This document shows, piece after piece, positions 3,986 to 5,612 of a stretch of 5,612 nucleotides of DNA. Below the pieces are notes generated by a model, which was given only the letters and a program-made list of their open reading frames with translations, did not search any database and was not told the DNA's origin. The position numbers and the translations under genes were made by a program. This DNA is from Deltaproteobacteria bacterium (GTDB taxonomy: Bacteria > Desulfobacterota > Dissulfuribacteria > Dissulfuribacterales > QOAL01). The stretch covers positions 1-5,612 of the forward strand of contig WFRQ01000600.1 of NCBI GenBank assembly GCA_015486425.1, read 5' to 3'. Positions within the stretch are counted from its first letter, which is position 1. Every line of letters starts with the position of its first letter.

Positions 3986-5612
3986 CTATAATGTCCTCAC
4001 CCATACCTTTTTCCCGTCTGACACTACCACGATCCTGAGAATATTTTCAAAGCCCCGTGCCTCAAGCTCCTTTGCGTAAGCCCTGGTATTTATCTGCTCC
4101 ATGGCATCTTTTATTGCCTTTTCAGGCTCTTCCTCGTAAAAACCGGTTATGCTCTTCATCTCCATGAGGATGGCGGGCCTGGTTCTGTCCTCCCTTGGTG
4201 TCACGAGCACATCATAACGACCGTAACCAAGCTCCCTGTTTGAGCTTATTTCGTATTCACGCCCAAGGTTAAGCAGCAACCCAAGCACAAACGCCTGGTA
4301 AACCGCCTCAGGGTTCTTGCCCTTGGTATCAAAAAATGAGAGCGTTGTGATAACAAATTCGTTCAGCAGGCGTTCAAACTGGTCAAGGTTGCCTTCAACC
4401 AGGGCGTTTAACATTGTAACCAGTTTTTGGTTGCCAAACGATTCCTCAAGCCAGGAAGCAATGATATTCTCGAATATATACCTTACTTCCTCGTTTGGAA
4501 CGGTGAGACGGCATTTCAACATCCGCGGGGCAGGAATTTCCTCAATGCATTTCAAGTAGCCGCTAAAAAAGAGAAGACTATAGATATACCTGCCTTTGCC
4601 CTTGATCTCAGGGAAAACTATATTCTTGTCTATGACTGACTCTATGGATTTTCCTGCAATCAGTTTTTCAATATTTTCCCTGACCTCCAACCCACCATCT
4701 ATGATAAGCTCCTTAATCAGGGCATTGGAAGAGGTATTGGCCCAGTATGGCTCAGGATGATCAGGACGCTGATTGATGAAATTAAGTATGGACCACGGAT
4801 TGAAGATGGTACTATCACCGAACCTGTAACCATTATACCAGGAATCCACCTGGTCAAGCCGGTCTTCCATGTCATAATCCGCAAGTAATGATTCCAGTTC
4901 ATCCCTGGTAATACCGAACTTGTCAGAAAAAGGCCTTTCAAGGATTGTATAAACATCCAGGTTATTCAGATCAGAAAATATACTCTCCCTTGCAACCCTG
5001 AGTATGCCCGTAATAACCCCCTTGTAAACATGCGGGTTGTCCTTCAGCCCCCCGGAAAGCAGCCCGCGCATGAAGGAAATCATCTCCTCATAGTAGCCAT
5101 ACTGCCACGCTGCATGAATCGGGGTGTCGTACTCATCAATGAGAATTACTGGCGGTGTACCACAAACCGAATGGAGAAACCTTGATAATTTCTGAAGCGA
5201 AAGTGAAAAATCAACTACGGCTCCATTAATATCTATAATTTTGTTGAAATATTCCCTATTGTCATCAATTTTATGCAATTCATTGATATGGCGCCGATAC
5301 TCCTGGGAAATAATATCTTTGATTTTGTATAACGAATCTTCAAATTGTTGTTCTTTAACATCCTTAAAGGTTAAAAAAATAACCGGATATTTGCCGAAAT
5401 GTTCCTGAAACTCTTCAGTATCCCTGATAGCAAGGCCATTAAACAACCTCTCCGCACGGGCCTTCTCCTCTGCAAATTCATGGCGCTCAAAAAAGTACCA
5501 CAGCATGGAAAGGTTCAGTGTCTTACCAAAACGCCGGGGACGGGGGATGAGAAGAATTTCCGCCCCTGCCTCTATCACCTCCCGGATAAAAAGGGACTTA
5601 TCAATAAAAAGC
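3986..5612 (-). CDS. DUF1703-type AAA-ATPase with C-terminal PDDEXK_9 nuclease-like domain (N terminus cut by window edge)
   Basis: The frame is open from the right edge (first full codon at 5611) to a TAG at 3988-3986: 541 visible residues. A GTG at 5578 could be taken as the start, but the reading upstream of it, LFIDKSLFIREVIEAG, is the conserved segment ahead of Walker A, so the true start lies roughly 25-35 codons outside the window. Counting from 5611: Walker A-like RPRRFGKT (24-31), Walker B ILIDEYDTP (156-164), GILRVARESIFSDLNNL (202-218), WYNGYRF (258-264), FNPWSIL (270-276), YWANTSSN (289-296). The last ~110 residues are the nuclease-like domain with GRYD (D467) and MEMK (E484, K486), all intact. 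These proteins (AAA-ATPase_like plus PDDEXK_9) are often multicopy and have no established function. The C-terminal part is repeated at 1182-1535. Confidence 0.93.
   Translation of the reverse strand, partial: LFIDKSLFIREVIEAGAEILLIPRPRRFGKTLNLSMLWYFFERHEFAEEKARAERLFNGLAIRDTEEFQEHFGKYPVIFLTFKDVKEQQFEDSLYKIKDIISQEYRRHINELHKIDDNREYFNKIIDINGAVVDFSLSLQKLSRFLHSVCGTPPVILIDEYDTPIHAAWQYGYYEEMISFMRGLLSGGLKDNPHVYKGVITGILRVARESIFSDLNNLDVYTILERPFSDKFGITRDELESLLADYDMEDRLDQVDSWYNGYRFGDSTIFNPWSILNFINQRPDHPEPYWANTSSNALIKELIIDGGLEVRENIEKLIAGKSIESVIDKNIVFPEIKGKGRYIYSLLFFSGYLKCIEEIPAPRMLKCRLTVPNEEVRYIFENIIASWLEESFGNQKLVTMLNALVEGNLDQFERLLNEFVITTLSFFDTKGKNPEAVYQAFVLGLLLNLGREYEISSNRELGYGRYDVLVTPREDRTRPAILMEMKSITGFYEEEPEKAIKDAMEQINTRAYAKELEARGFENILRIVVVSDGKKVWVRTL
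3993..4336. repeat. Direct repeat: partner of 1192-1535
   Basis: This part of the intact DUF1703-type gene aligns without gaps to 1192-1535, at an offset of 2801 bases. By hand count identity is uneven: 54 of 54 at the end corresponding to 1479-1532, 64 of 95 for 1384-1478, 125 of 127 for 1257-1383, and 55 of 65 for 1192-1256. Flanking sequences on both sides are unrelated, so the shared block is bounded by the stop codon on one side and the break near FFDTK on the other. Confidence 0.9.

Noticed and set aside
5576..5578. GTG at 5578 as the start of the DUF1703-type protein
   Set aside because: The frame continues upstream with the conserved IDKSLFI segment, so the GTG is an internal valine codon.

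Overview
The window looks like an accessory stretch of a bacterial chromosome, with every supportable gene on the minus strand. No rRNA, tRNA or other decisive taxonomic marker is present. The mix of a GT4 glycosyltransferase, AAA-ATPase/PD-(D/E)XK proteins (DUF1703 and DUF4143 types), a Uma2 protein and short palindromic intergenic repeats resembles free-living, repeat-rich anaerobes such as Desulfobacterota or Nitrospirota. That placement is only an impression.

Layout, in the direction of minus-strand transcription (right to left). (1) 5612-3986: a DUF1703-type AAA-ATPase with a C-terminal PDDEXK_9 nuclease-like domain. It is intact at its C terminus and runs off the right edge. (2) 3926-3366: a complete Uma2-family (DUF820) putative endonuclease. 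(3) 3326-3003: a 107-residue protein of unknown function. These three are closely spaced and may be co-transcribed. (4) About 2959-2915: a short fragment that reads like the N terminus of another DUF1703 gene. (5) 2769-1633: a complete AAA_14/DUF4143 ATPase. It has a plausible sigma-70 promoter whose -10 box lies inside a perfect 13-bp inverted repeat next to the start codon. (6) About 1535-1182: a 5'-truncated copy of the DUF1703 C-terminal domain, closely related to gene 1. (7) 1181-813: a gene-free spacer with two copies of a GTTCCCAAACT palindrome in opposite orientation. (8) 812-1: the N-terminal two thirds of a GT4 glycosyltransferase that runs off the left edge.

The most interesting reading is that the DUF4143 gene sits between N- and C-terminal remnants of a DUF1703 gene, as if one ATPase/nuclease-like cassette replaced the middle of another. 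The C-terminal remnant and the neighbouring intact DUF1703 gene also show patchwork similarity: near-identical tracts alternate with strongly diverged ones. This suggests gene conversion between paralogs. The glycosyltransferase probably belongs to an unrelated, more housekeeping-like neighbourhood. The nuclease-fold genes to its right form the accessory part, and their function as a group is not established.
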